The notes beneath the pieces are model-generated. The model was not told where the DNA came from, made no database searches, and worked only from the letters and a program-made list of their open reading frames with translations. The position numbers and the translations under genes are program-made. Of a stretch of 64,000 nt of DNA, positions 1 to 7,834 are shown one piece after another. Numbering within the stretch: the first letter of the stretch is position 1; the number at the start of each line of letters is the position of its first letter. The stretch is from contig JAYRKY010000001.1 of assembly GCA_041905525.1 (NCBI GenBank), positions 525,490-589,489 on the forward strand, read 5' to 3'. Origin of the DNA: SHVO01 sp041905525. GTDB lineage: Bacteria > Pseudomonadota > Alphaproteobacteria > Rhodospirillales > Rhodospirillaceae.

Positions 1-50
1 ATGAGACTGGTGACGGCGCAGAGCAGATAGATCGCGGATTGAAAGGTCAT
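1..50 (-). CDS. DUF5985-like small membrane protein (N-terminus only)
   Basis: An ATG at 50-48 on the minus strand opens a frame that runs off the left edge. The visible start reads MTFQSAIYLLCAVTSL, a hydrophobic first segment like that of the short DUF5985 membrane proteins. It begins 13 bases after the stop of the winged-helix gene on the same strand, so the two probably share a transcript. Only about 16 residues are visible, so the family name rests on the hydrophobic start and on context, and no function is known. The C-terminus lies outside the window. Confidence 0.45.
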   Translation of the reverse strand, partial: MTFQSAIYLLCAVTSL

Positions 51-63
51 GGGGGTGGCTGCA

Positions 64-429
64 TCAGTCCTTTTTGAGCCGGAAAGCGTCGACGAATGAA
101 TGGATCTTCTCGTTGGGCGTGGAGACGACCGCTTTGATGATGGCCAAGGGGCGCTCGGCATAGAGGCGCGTCAGTTCACTCGCGAGCCGGTCGGCTTCGC
201 CCCCGGCGCGGTAGGTATAGGTTCCGCTGGGATCGGCCGTGACAAGCTCCTGGCGGGTAAACGTCGCAAGAATCTCTTCCACCAGGAAAGTCGAGGCACG
301 CAGGCGGTCGTTCAAAGCCGTCACCGACCAAGCCTTGTCCGGCTCGCTTTTCAGCAGGACGAGCAGGTCCAACGCCCACACGCTCTTGATGGTCGTGCGG
401 ACGAAGGGAGCAAGATGCTCAGGAATCAT
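64..429 (-). CDS. Small winged-helix-like protein
   Basis: This 121-residue protein starts MIPEHLAPFV. It has the look of a single winged helix-turn-helix domain: a helix around residues 15-27, a recognition-type segment around 34-62 and a charged C-terminal helix around 77-120. No ligand-binding domain is visible, so it could be a small transcription factor or a wHTH adaptor. An in-frame ATG at 540 would add 37 arginine- and proline-rich residues that look unlike folded protein. I therefore prefer 429, although neither start has a strong Shine-Dalgarno. It lies just upstream of, and probably in operon with, the DUF5985-like gene. The specific function is unknown. Confidence 0.6.
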   Translation of the reverse strand: MIPEHLAPFVRTTIKSVWALDLLVLLKSEPDKAWSVTALNDRLRASTFLVEEILATFTRQELVTADPSGTYTYRAGGEADRLASELTRLYAERPLAIIKAVVSTPNEKIHSFVDAFRLKKD

Positions 430-628
430 CGGACGAGCGGTCCGCGGTGGTGGTCGAACAGACTCATCTTGTATTGTCGATCCAATCTTCCGGCGGGGAA
501 TGGGCGAGCAGCCGCGCACGGTCTGCCGCGAGTCGCGCATGATGGCCTCACGCGGCCTTGATTGGAAACAATTTTTGTCGCCTCTTGATTTGTTAGCGTG
601 CAACAGCGTCCTATGATGCCGCGATCTC

Positions 629-1444
629 GTGCAACGCGTGAAAACTCCGGCTCCGTTTCTCACAGTGACCAATCCATTTTCATTTTTCCAGCGCGCTGGC
701 CGCCTACTGTCCTTCGCCGAGAGTGAATCGGTTGTCCATCTCGGCAACGCGTCCGCCGCGGACTTTGGCGCGACGATCAAGATGATCAGCTGGAACATGT
801 TTAAGGCGCGTCGCAAAGGTTGCATGCCCGACCTCACCAGCATGAGCGCCGGCGTCGAACTGGTGTTGCTCCAGGAAGCGGTGCTGCACGGAGGCATCGC
901 GCAACCGTTTCACCTCGCCAGTGGGCTGGAATGGATCATGGCCGAGAACATCGGTGTCGGCGCGGGCGTCACGACCGGTCCGAAGACGGGCAGCCGCGTG
1001 CCGTCGATGACGCGCCGCGTCGTGAAGTCGCCGGATCGCGAGCCCTTGGTGGCGACACCGAAGACGTTTCTGGTCACCAGCTATCCTTTCGCGGGGCAAA
1101 CCCTTCTCGTTCTCAACGTCCATGCCATCAATCTTGTCTCGACCGCAAAGTTCGCGCGCCAGATCGAACAGATCATAGGGCCGGTGAACGACCACAAAGG
1201 GCCCTGTATCGTCGCAGGCGATTTCAACACCTGGAACGAATCGCGGTGGCACCTCTTGCACCGGGCGATGGGTGACCTCGGGCTGACACGAGTGCCCGCC
1301 GCGGCGCCGCAATGGCGTCACTTCAACCAGGTGCTCGACCATGTCTTTTACCGGGACCTCAAGCTGGTGAATTCCCGGGCCCTCGTGAACGTCAGAAGTT
1401 CCGACCACGTACCGCTCTGGGCCGAATTTGCGGCGGTCACCTAA
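629..1444 (+). CDS. Endonuclease/exonuclease/phosphatase (EEP) family protein
   Basis: The 271-residue protein carries the EEP fold of DNase I-like and Mg-dependent phosphoesterases. MISWNMFKARR begins the core at about residue 52. LVLLQEA holds the metal-binding Glu, GDFNTWNESR the Asp/Asn pair, and SSDHVPLWAEF near the C-terminus the catalytic Asp-His. The substrate cannot be told from sequence; family members cleave DNA, RNA or phospholipid headgroups. The annotated start is a GTG at 629 and leaves a 50-residue extension without similarity to the fold, so a later start is possible. The 3' end overlaps the convergent hydrolase gene by four bases, the two sharing a CTAA stop overlap. Confidence 0.75.
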   Translation: MQRVKTPAPFLTVTNPFSFFQRAGRLLSFAESESVVHLGNASAADFGATIKMISWNMFKARRKGCMPDLTSMSAGVELVLLQEAVLHGGIAQPFHLASGLEWIMAENIGVGAGVTTGPKTGSRVPSMTRRVVKSPDREPLVATPKTFLVTSYPFAGQTLLVLNVHAINLVSTAKFARQIEQIIGPVNDHKGPCIVAGDFNTWNESRWHLLHRAMGDLGLTRVPAAAPQWRHFNQVLDHVFYRDLKLVNSRALVNVRSSDHVPLWAEFAAVT

Positions 1445-1926
1445 CGGTCGAGAAAGTCGCGGACGGCCTCCGGCGCGAGCGCGCCGCTCTCCAAGGACAA
1501 TATGGGCTGGCTGAGCAGTCCGCTCGGCGACGCGGCGCCGATCAGGACAATCTTTCGTACGACACCGGTTTGCTGGCGGGCCATTTCCACCGCGACGTCG
1601 CCGGCCTCCGCGATAGCCAGGACGTCGATCACACCCAAGCCGAGGTCGGCAATAAGTTCAAACATGGCCTCCGCGATCGTGGCGGCGTCGTTGCCCGCAC
1701 GCAAACTGTCGGACATTCCGGTGCCGGGCAGGTCGGGCGCGATCACCGTCCAGTCGGCACCCATGCCGAACATGAAGGAGTCCAAGGACGCACCGGAAGA
1801 CGGGTGAAGCGCCAGAAGCGGACTGCGGGCTCCCGGCGGGCCGGACCGGCGGTAATGAATCTGGATGTCGCCCGCCCAGGCATAAGCGCGGTGAACTTTC
1901 GCGGCGATGTCGTACGCGCGGGCCAT
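1441..1926 (-). CDS. Truncated alpha/beta hydrolase lacking the nucleophile
   Basis: The 161-residue product has the first half of an alpha/beta hydrolase: the oxyanion-loop HPSSGAS (residues 41-47), the APDLPGTGMSD strand-turn (63-73) and the strand before the nucleophile elbow. Family members are usually 250-300 residues; this one ends just as the lid should begin, so the acid and His of the triad are absent. At the elbow, G-x-S-x-G is replaced by AIAEAG (104-109), with Ala at the Ser position. It is therefore probably not a hydrolase; it may be a decaying gene or a binding protein. It is convergent with the EEP gene and divergent from the polyamine operon. Confidence 0.6.
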   Translation of the reverse strand: MARAYDIAAKVHRAYAWAGDIQIHYRRSGPPGARSPLLALHPSSGASLDSFMFGMGADWTVIAPDLPGTGMSDSLRAGNDAATIAEAMFELIADLGLGVIDVLAIAEAGDVAVEMARQQTGVVRKIVLIGAASPSGLLSQPILSLESGALAPEAVRDFLDR

Positions 1927-2030
1927 GATCTGCTCCCCAACAAGATTTCAGTATGCGCCGGTCTGTTCCGAACGTCATCCACGGACTATTGTGGAGGCTG
2001 CGGCGCGGGGACTTCGAAAAGGGGCTTTTC

Positions 2031-3131
2031 ATGAAGCGGAATCAAAATTGGGCAGGCGCTTTGGCGGTCCTGATGCTGGCGGGCTGCGGCCCCAGCGGTG
2101 ACGAAGAGAAGACACTCAATCTCTATATCTGGTCCGACTACCTCGCGCCGGACACGCTCGAGAGTTTCACCAAGAAGACCGGCATTGCTGTGAACATGGA
2201 CGTCTTTGATTCCTCCGAACTCCTGGAGGCGAAGATGCTCGCGGGCGGATCCGGGTACGACGTCGTGGTGCCCAACGGTCCTGTCCTCGCGCGGTTCATC
2301 AAGGCCGGAATCGTCAGGCCCCTCGATAAGGCGAAGCTGCCCAATCTAGCCAATGCCGACCCCACCATTACCAGCCGCGCGGCGGCGTCCGATCCCGACA
2401 ACACACATGGACTCGTATACATGTGGGGCACTTCGGGAATTGGCTACAACGTCGCGAAGGTCAAAGAAGTGCTCGGCGACGACGCGCCGATCGACAGCTG
2501 GAAGCTGATCCTCGACCCTGCCTATGCGTCGAAACTCGCGGCATGCGGGGTTTACGTGTTTGACTCGCCCGCCGATGTTTTCGAACTCACGCTCGCCTAT
2601 CAAGGCAAGGACCCGCATTCGGCCGTTCCCGACGATTACGCGGGTGCAGCCGCGGCTTGGCAGGCGGTGCGCCCTTACATCGCTAAGTTCCATAACTCCG
2701 AATATATCTCGGCGCTGGCCAACGGAGATATCTGCGTCGCGATGGGATATTCCGGCGACATCTTCCAGGCGGCCAACCGCGCGAAGGAAGCCGGCAAGGG
2801 CGTCGAAGTCGCCTATAGTATCCCGAAGGAAGGGGCTGTGATGTGGTTCGACTTCCTGGCTGTCCCGAAGGACGCGCCGCATCCCAATGCCGCGCACGCC
2901 TTCCTCAATTACATTCTCGAGCCCGAGGTGATTGCGGCGATCAGCAATGAAGTCTACTACGCCAACGCCAATGCCAAGGCGTCGCCCTTCGTCTCGAAGG
3001 AAATTCTCGAGGACAAAAATGTATATCCGCCGCCTGATATGATGGAGCGCCTGTTCCCGGAAACGGCGCCGTCACCGGAGATTGAAGCGCTCCGCACGCG
3101 GTTGTGGAACGGCGTGAAGACCGGAAGCTAA
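2031..3131 (+). CDS. potF: Polyamine ABC transporter substrate-binding lipoprotein (PotF/PotD-like)
   Basis: The product is 366 residues, close to the usual length of PotF. It begins with a lipoprotein signal ending LMLAGC, so it should be anchored in the periplasm. The mature start TLNLYIWSDYLAP and the following FTKKTGIAVNMDVFDSSE are typical of putrescine/spermidine-binding proteins, as are GTSGIGYN and GYSGDIFQA. I chose the ATG at 2031 because it yields the signal peptide directly and has GGGG about seven bases upstream. Its TAA overlaps the ATG of the ATPase gene (TAATG), so it heads a four-gene operon. Which polyamine it prefers is not visible. Confidence 0.85.
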   Translation: MKRNQNWAGALAVLMLAGCGPSGDEEKTLNLYIWSDYLAPDTLESFTKKTGIAVNMDVFDSSELLEAKMLAGGSGYDVVVPNGPVLARFIKAGIVRPLDKAKLPNLANADPTITSRAAASDPDNTHGLVYMWGTSGIGYNVAKVKEVLGDDAPIDSWKLILDPAYASKLAACGVYVFDSPADVFELTLAYQGKDPHSAVPDDYAGAAAAWQAVRPYIAKFHNSEYISALANGDICVAMGYSGDIFQAANRAKEAGKGVEVAYSIPKEGAVMWFDFLAVPKDAPHPNAAHAFLNYILEPEVIAAISNEVYYANANAKASPFVSKEILEDKNVYPPPDMMERLFPETAPSPEIEALRTRLWNGVKTGS

Positions 3132-4090
3132 TGACCCCGGTCATCCGGCTCGAGAATGTCGCGAAATCATTTGGCGGCGTGAGTGCGGTTGGCGGCGTAT
3201 CGCTCGATGTCGCCGCCAACGAATGCGTGGCCCTCCTAGGGCCCTCGGGATGCGGCAAAACGAGCCTTTTGCGATTGATTGCCGGGCTCGAGAAGGCCGA
3301 TGCCGGAGTGATCATGATTGACGGCTCGGATATGACGGCGACGCCGCCCTACGGGCGCCCCGTCAACATGATGTTCCAGTCTTATGCATTGTTCCCGCAC
3401 ATGAGCGTCGCGGACAACGTCGCCTTCGGGCTGAAGCAGGACCGGATTCCCACGGCCGAGATTCAAAGCCGGGTGAAGGAAGCTCTCTCCGCCGTCGAAA
3501 TGGACTCCTTTCTCCATCGCAAGCCGCACCAGTTGTCCGGTGGCCAGCGTCAGCGGGTCGCGCTCGCAAGATGTATCGCCAAGCGGCCGAAGGCGCTTCT
3601 CCTCGATGAACCCATGGCGGCGCTCGATAAACATTTACGCGAGCGCACGCAACTAGAGCTGCTGGCGCTCCGTCGCCGTCTCGGCATCAGTTTCGTCGTC
3701 GTGACCCACGATCAAGACGAAGCGATGACCATGGCAGATCGAATTGCCGTCATGGACAAGGGGCGGATCCTGCAGGTCGATACGCCGCGCGTCCTTTATG
3801 AGCGTCCTGCGACGCAAGCCGTCGCGCGCTTCTTTGGCGATATCAATTTGTGGCCCTCGGGCCTCGCGGTGCGGCCGGAGCGGATCGTGCTGTCACGCAC
3901 GTCCGGCCGGATCGAAGGCGTCGTGACCGACATCATCTATCGCGGGAACGCCACCAGCTATCTGGTGAGAACGTCCGAGATGGATGTGCGTGTGCTGCGG
4001 GCCGCAGAGTCCGACGACACCTCTATCGCCAAAGGCGAGCGGGTCTACCTGGACTGGCCGGAAGAGGCGGCCCGGATGATCGCCTCGTGA
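3131..4090 (+). CDS. potG: Polyamine ABC transporter ATP-binding protein (PotG/PotA-like)
   Basis: This 319-residue ATPase energises the importer. It has a Walker A GPSGCGKT around residues 38-45, a Q-loop in MMFQSYALFPHM, the signature LSGGQRQR, Walker B ALLLDEP followed by the D-loop, and the switch His in VVTHDQDEA. The C-terminal 80 residues form a TOBE-type regulatory domain, which is shorter than in E. coli PotG (about 377 residues). The start ATG overlaps the stop of potF. The stop overlaps the GTG of the first permease gene, so translation is probably coupled. Confidence 0.87.
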   Translation: MTPVIRLENVAKSFGGVSAVGGVSLDVAANECVALLGPSGCGKTSLLRLIAGLEKADAGVIMIDGSDMTATPPYGRPVNMMFQSYALFPHMSVADNVAFGLKQDRIPTAEIQSRVKEALSAVEMDSFLHRKPHQLSGGQRQRVALARCIAKRPKALLLDEPMAALDKHLRERTQLELLALRRRLGISFVVVTHDQDEAMTMADRIAVMDKGRILQVDTPRVLYERPATQAVARFFGDINLWPSGLAVRPERIVLSRTSGRIEGVVTDIIYRGNATSYLVRTSEMDVRVLRAAESDDTSIAKGERVYLDWPEEAARMIAS

Positions 4091-4929
4091 CCGCCGCGGC
4101 CAAAGGTACGGTCTGGGCGGTTTGGCTGTGGATCGTCCTCGCGCTGCTCCTGCCTTTCGCCATCGTGCTGAAGATCAGCTTCGCCACGTCGCAGCTCGGG
4201 GTGCCGCCGTATGGCGCCCCCGTCACGGGTGCGAATTACGCATCGCTCTTGAACGACGGCCTCTACGCGAAGGCCTACGTCAGCTCACTGAAGGTCGCGT
4301 TCATTTCGACGGCGCTCACGTTGTTTTTGGGCTACCCGATGGCCTATGCGATCGCCCGCGCGCCGGAACGATGGCGGCAGTTCCTTTTGGTGTTGGTCAT
4401 CCTCCCGTTCTGGACCTCGTTTCTGATTCGCATTTACGCCTGGATCGGGCTCCTGCGGCCCACCGGGCTCATCAATCAAGTCCTTGAGGCATTGGGCCTC
4501 ATTGCCGCGCCCCTGCGGCTGTTGAATACCGATGGGGCCGTCTATCTCGGCATCGTCTATGCCTATCTCCCCTTCATGGTGCTGCCTCTTTATGCCCGCC
4601 TGGAAAAACTCGATCCCGCCCTACTTGAAGCCGCCGCCGATCTTGGCGCAAAGCCTTGGCGTACGTTTCTCAACATCACGCTTCCCTTGTCTCTGCCGGG
4701 CGTGATCGCCGGATCGCTTTTGGTTTTCATTCCTGCCGTCGGCGAGTTTGTGATCCCTGAGCTTCTCGGGGGACCCGATACGCTGATGATCGGCAAAGTC
4801 CTGTGGACGGAGTTTTTCACGAATCGGAACTGGCCGATGAGCGCGGCTGTCGCCGTTGTTTTGCTCGCGGTGCTTGTCGCGCCCATCATGTGGTTCCAGG
4901 CGGCGGAGAAAGGGGACGCACGGCCATGA
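4087..4929 (+). CDS. potH: Polyamine ABC transporter permease (PotH-like)
   Basis: The 280-residue inner-membrane protein has about six transmembrane helices. It carries the BPD-type EAA loop in EAAADLGAKPWRTFLNITLP, the site that docks on the ATPase. The conserved PFWTSFLIRIYAW segment is typical of PotB/PotH. The GTG at 4087 overlaps the stop of the ATPase gene. The product begins directly with a membrane helix after VTAAAKGTVWAV, which supports this start over longer open frames further upstream. It pairs with PotI to form the translocation pore. Confidence 0.85.
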   Translation: MTAAAKGTVWAVWLWIVLALLLPFAIVLKISFATSQLGVPPYGAPVTGANYASLLNDGLYAKAYVSSLKVAFISTALTLFLGYPMAYAIARAPERWRQFLLVLVILPFWTSFLIRIYAWIGLLRPTGLINQVLEALGLIAAPLRLLNTDGAVYLGIVYAYLPFMVLPLYARLEKLDPALLEAAADLGAKPWRTFLNITLPLSLPGVIAGSLLVFIPAVGEFVIPELLGGPDTLMIGKVLWTEFFTNRNWPMSAAVAVVLLAVLVAPIMWFQAAEKGDARP

Positions 4930-5738
4930 CCGCGCGAATCATTCTTGGCGTCGGCTTGATGTTTCTTTACCTGCCGCTCCTGGTGGTGATGGGCTACTCA
5001 TTCAATGCCTCCCGCCTTGTCACCGTCTGGACCGGCTTTTCGACGCAATGGTACGGCGAGTTATTTGCCGACCGGCAGATTCTGCGTGCGGCGGGCGTGA
5101 GCCTCGCGGTCGCACTGGTCTCCGCGAGCCTCGCGACCGTGCTCGGAACCGCCGCCGGCTACAGCCTCGCGCGCTTTGGTCCATTTCGCGGCCGATCGAT
5201 TTTCGCCGGAAGTCTCGCGATGCCTCTGGTGATGCCGGAAGTCATCACCGGCCTCGCCTTGTTGCTGCTGTTCGTGGCGGCGCAGAGTGTGATGCCATGG
5301 CTGCCGGGGCGGGGTGTTGCGACCCTTGTCCTCGCCCACGCCAGCCTCACGATGGCGTATGTCGCCGTCATCGTGCAGGCGCGTGTCGCCGGCATGGGGC
5401 GCGATCTGGAGGAGGCGGCCGCGGACCTCGGGGCCCGGCCGGGCGCGGTTTTTCGGCATGTGACCCTGCCCATGATCGCGCCGGCGCTCGTTGCGGGGTG
5501 GCTGCTGGCTTTTGTCCTCTCGCTCGACGATCTGGTCATTGCCAGCTTTGTCTCCGGCCCCCAATCGACCACCCTGCCGATGGTCGTGTTTTCAAGCGTG
5601 CGGCTGGGGGTCAGCCCCAAGATCAATGCCCTGGCGACAATCCTCATCGTGGTGACATTTGTGCTGTTGGCCACCGCGGCTGCGCTTACGCGCACGCGAG
5701 GAAGAGCGGCGCCCGGCGCTCCGCCGGGCCCAAAATAA
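4926..5738 (+). CDS. potI: Polyamine ABC transporter permease (PotI-like)
   Basis: The second permease is 270 residues with six predicted helices and the EAA loop EAAADLGARPGAVFRHVTLP. Features typical of PotC/PotI include FLYLPLLVVMGYSFNASR at the N-terminus and LSLDDLVIASFVSGP in the last third. The ATG at 4926 overlaps the potH stop (ATGA). A strong hairpin terminator begins three bases after the stop, so it closes the operon. Confidence 0.85.
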   Translation: MTARIILGVGLMFLYLPLLVVMGYSFNASRLVTVWTGFSTQWYGELFADRQILRAAGVSLAVALVSASLATVLGTAAGYSLARFGPFRGRSIFAGSLAMPLVMPEVITGLALLLLFVAAQSVMPWLPGRGVATLVLAHASLTMAYVAVIVQARVAGMGRDLEEAAADLGARPGAVFRHVTLPMIAPALVAGWLLAFVLSLDDLVIASFVSGPQSTTLPMVVFSSVRLGVSPKINALATILIVVTFVLLATAAALTRTRGRAAPGAPPGPK

Positions 5739-5740
5739 AA

Positions 5741-5777
5741 CGCCCTGCTTGGGGCAGGGCGCTTTCGAAATTCTTTT
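5741..5777 (+). terminator. Rho-independent terminator of the pot operon
   Basis: Perfect 8-bp arms CGCCCTGC (5741-5748) and GCAGGGCG (5754-5761) flank a five-base loop. They are followed by a pyrimidine-rich tract with TTCTTTTTT at 5770-5778. It lies just after potI and ahead of the convergent small secreted-protein gene. Confidence 0.75.
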
Positions 5778-5811
5778 TTGCTCGTTCTGAACCGTGTCGT
5801 CTCGTTCCCTC

Positions 5812-6156
5812 CTATCGCTTCCCGTCGATCGAAACTTCCCCGCGTTCGATCTTTACGGTCGCATTCCCTTTCACTTCGACTGATGTCGTCGCAGCGAGGA
5901 CGACGCAGTCGGTACAAATATTCGCGATACTCTGGCCGGCGCCAACTTTGATCGTCTCGCTCTTGCCGTCGCTGTGATTCACCGTGACCTCGCGTGGCAT
6001 CCGGTCGCGGTTGCGCAGATCGACGGCGTGAGCCGGAACTGCGCCGAAGACCGTTGCCGCCAAGAGCACACCCCACTTGAGTTGAACGCGCCGCACCCTC
6101 ACCGGCTTCGTCTCGCTCGCTTTAGATCCCTCAGTTTGCAGTGCAATATTTTCCAT
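5812..6156 (-). CDS. Small secreted protein of unknown function with a CTDC motif
   Basis: The 114-residue product has an N-terminal export signal after a long charged stretch (hydrophobic LLAATVFGAV, likely cleavage after AHA near residue 44). A roughly 70-residue mature domain rich in beta strands follows. The mature part has repeated V-x-V patterns and one CTDC (a CxxC pair), suggesting a disulphide or metal site. Similar small periplasmic proteins occur in alphaproteobacteria, but I do not recognise a named family. A GTG about 18 codons downstream of the ATG could be the true start, since the region before the hydrophobic core is unusually long. Confidence 0.55.
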   Translation of the reverse strand: MENIALQTEGSKASETKPVRVRRVQLKWGVLLAATVFGAVPAHAVDLRNRDRMPREVTVNHSDGKSETIKVGAGQSIANICTDCVVLAATTSVEVKGNATVKIERGEVSIDGKR

Positions 6157-6322
6157 GGCTCAAAAATCCAATCAAACGAATTTAAGCACCGGGTATGTTC
6201 AAAAATTTCGATAGATGGGTTGGGCGGATGCCCCCGGATGTTGCCCAACAAATCTCTACTAAGTCTTTGCAAAACATTTAATTTACACATCTCCCACGCC
6301 GACTTTTACGCGGAGTCGCCTC

Positions 6323-7024
6323 ATGACCATTCTTCTCCATGAACTGGCCCTCGATCGAGGCATTCTTTCGTCGCCGTACTGCTGGATGGTGCGGTTCGCT
6401 TTAGCTCATAAGGGTCTCGACTATCGGACCGCGACCACAAGTTTTACCGGCATCTCGTCGATCGCCGGTGGCGGTCAGAAGATGGTTCCCGTCATCGAGG
6501 ACGGCGCCAAGGTCATAGGCGACAGTTGGGCAATCGCCGAATACTTGGAAGGGGCGTACGCGGACCGGCCGTCTCTGTTCGGGGACGCTCAGGGCAGAAG
6601 TTACGCGCGCTTTGTCCTCGCTACGTTCGGCGCGCATGTCATGCGCGCCGCGATGCGCGTCGTGATGGGCGAGGTCTTCAAGAAGGTTCAGCCTGAAGAC
6701 CGCGCTTATTACGAGGCGAGCCGAAGCCAGCGGATCGGTATGTCGATCGAGGAGTTCACCTCCGCCCCGATTGCCGAGCGCCTTGCGGGTTTGCGCGCCG
6801 CGCTGGAACCCGTGCGCGCGGTGGTCAAGGACCAGAAGTTCCTTGCGGGTGAGACTCCGATGTATGCCGATTATATCGCCGCGGGGATTCTGCTGTGGGC
6901 GCGCGCGGCTTCGCCGGAACGGGTGCTTGAGAAGGATGATCCCATCGTTCCATGGTTTGAGCGCATGGTCGGGCTGTATCCAAGAATTGCGGGCGAGAGC
7001 ACGCGCACCTGGGACGGTCCTTGA
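6323..7024 (+). CDS. Glutathione S-transferase family protein (beta-etherase-like)
   Basis: The 233-residue protein has an N-terminal thioredoxin-like GSH-binding domain (residues 1-80). SPYCWMVRFAL carries the active-site region, and KMVPVIEDG with the cis-Pro and GDSWAIAEYLE with the glutathione-contacting Ser follow. An all-helical C-terminal domain completes it. The pattern LxxxSPYCWMVRxALxHKGL and the GGGQK insert before the cis-Pro are like those of LigE/LigF-type and uncharacterised GSTs. The substrate is unknown. Its stop overlaps the TTG start of the Nudix gene, so the two are translationally linked. Confidence 0.75.
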   Translation: MTILLHELALDRGILSSPYCWMVRFALAHKGLDYRTATTSFTGISSIAGGGQKMVPVIEDGAKVIGDSWAIAEYLEGAYADRPSLFGDAQGRSYARFVLATFGAHVMRAAMRVVMGEVFKKVQPEDRAYYEASRSQRIGMSIEEFTSAPIAERLAGLRAALEPVRAVVKDQKFLAGETPMYADYIAAGILLWARAASPERVLEKDDPIVPWFERMVGLYPRIAGESTRTWDGP

Positions 7025-7500
7025 AAAAATTTCTCGCGGCGGTTTATCGCAGCACGCCGGTATGGGTGACGCGTGTGCTGCTGCGGCATGCGAATCCCAC
7101 TTTCAGCATGGGCGCCGCCGGCGTGTTCTTCGCGGCGGACGGAACCGTCCTCGTTCAGCGTCATGTCTACCGGCACCAGTATCCTTGGGGACTGCCGTCG
7201 GGGTTCCTCAACGCGGGTGAATCACCGGAAGCCGGAGCGCTGCGGGAATTGAGGGAAGAGGTGGGCCTCGTTGGCCAGGCGCACGGCGTGATCGGCATCT
7301 ACCACATCCATCCACGGCACCTCGAATTCGCGGTCCAGGGCACGGTTGACCGTACCCAACCGCCCCGCCTCAGCCACGAAATTTTCGAGCTCGCCTTCGT
7401 CGCGCCCGACGCATTGCCCGAGGCGATGCCGCCGGATCAGAAAGCCATGGTGAGGCGTGCCGCCGGTAAAAACCTTGCTTTGCGCTCGGGCGTCGATTAG
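7021..7500 (+). CDS. Nudix hydrolase
   Basis: This 159-residue protein has a clear Nudix box, G-x5-E-x7-REVxEEVG-like, spanning GFLNAGESPEAGALRELREE and the VGL after it. The box is preceded by the expected LPSG turn. Such enzymes cleave nucleoside diphosphates linked to another moiety, with metal bound by the box glutamates. The substrate is not predictable. The TTG start at 7021 overlaps the GST stop codon. The ferredoxin gene follows ten bases after its stop, making a three-gene group. Confidence 0.75.
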   Translation: MKKFLAAVYRSTPVWVTRVLLRHANPTFSMGAAGVFFAADGTVLVQRHVYRHQYPWGLPSGFLNAGESPEAGALRELREEVGLVGQAHGVIGIYHIHPRHLEFAVQGTVDRTQPPRLSHEIFELAFVAPDALPEAMPPDQKAMVRRAAGKNLALRSGVD

Positions 7501-7510
7501 GTAGCCCCGC

Positions 7511-7828
7511 ATGGCAACAATCAATGTAACAACCCGCGCCGGGAAGGCGATCGCGCTCGAGGGTAAGGTCGGACACACCCTCATGGAGAACCTGCGCGAC
7601 AACGACCTCGATGTCGAAGCGGCGTGCGGCGGCTCATGCTCCTGCGCCACCTGCCACGTGTTCATTGATGATGCGTGGCTCGACAAACTGCCGAAACGCG
7701 AAGACGACGAGTCCGAACTGGTCGAGCAGACGACGTTCTACAAAGGCCGCAATTCGCGGCTCTCCTGCCAGATCAAATTCACCGAAGCCCTCGACGGGAT
7801 TTCGCTGACCGTCGCGCCGGCCGAATAA
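7511..7828 (+). CDS. [2Fe-2S] ferredoxin, adrenodoxin/putidaredoxin type
   Basis: The 105-residue protein carries the cluster-binding pattern C-x5-C-x2-C (CGGSCSCATC, within residues 38-48) and a fourth Cys in LSCQIKF near residue 86. This is characteristic of vertebrate-type [2Fe-2S] ferredoxins that feed electrons to P450s, ring hydroxylases or Fe-S assembly. No hsc/isc genes lie next to it, so a dedicated partner cannot be named. It follows the Nudix gene closely and ends six bases before the convergent acyltransferase gene. Confidence 0.85.
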   Translation: MATINVTTRAGKAIALEGKVGHTLMENLRDNDLDVEAACGGSCSCATCHVFIDDAWLDKLPKREDDESELVEQTTFYKGRNSRLSCQIKFTEALDGISLTVAPAE

Positions 7829-7834
7829 ATCGGC

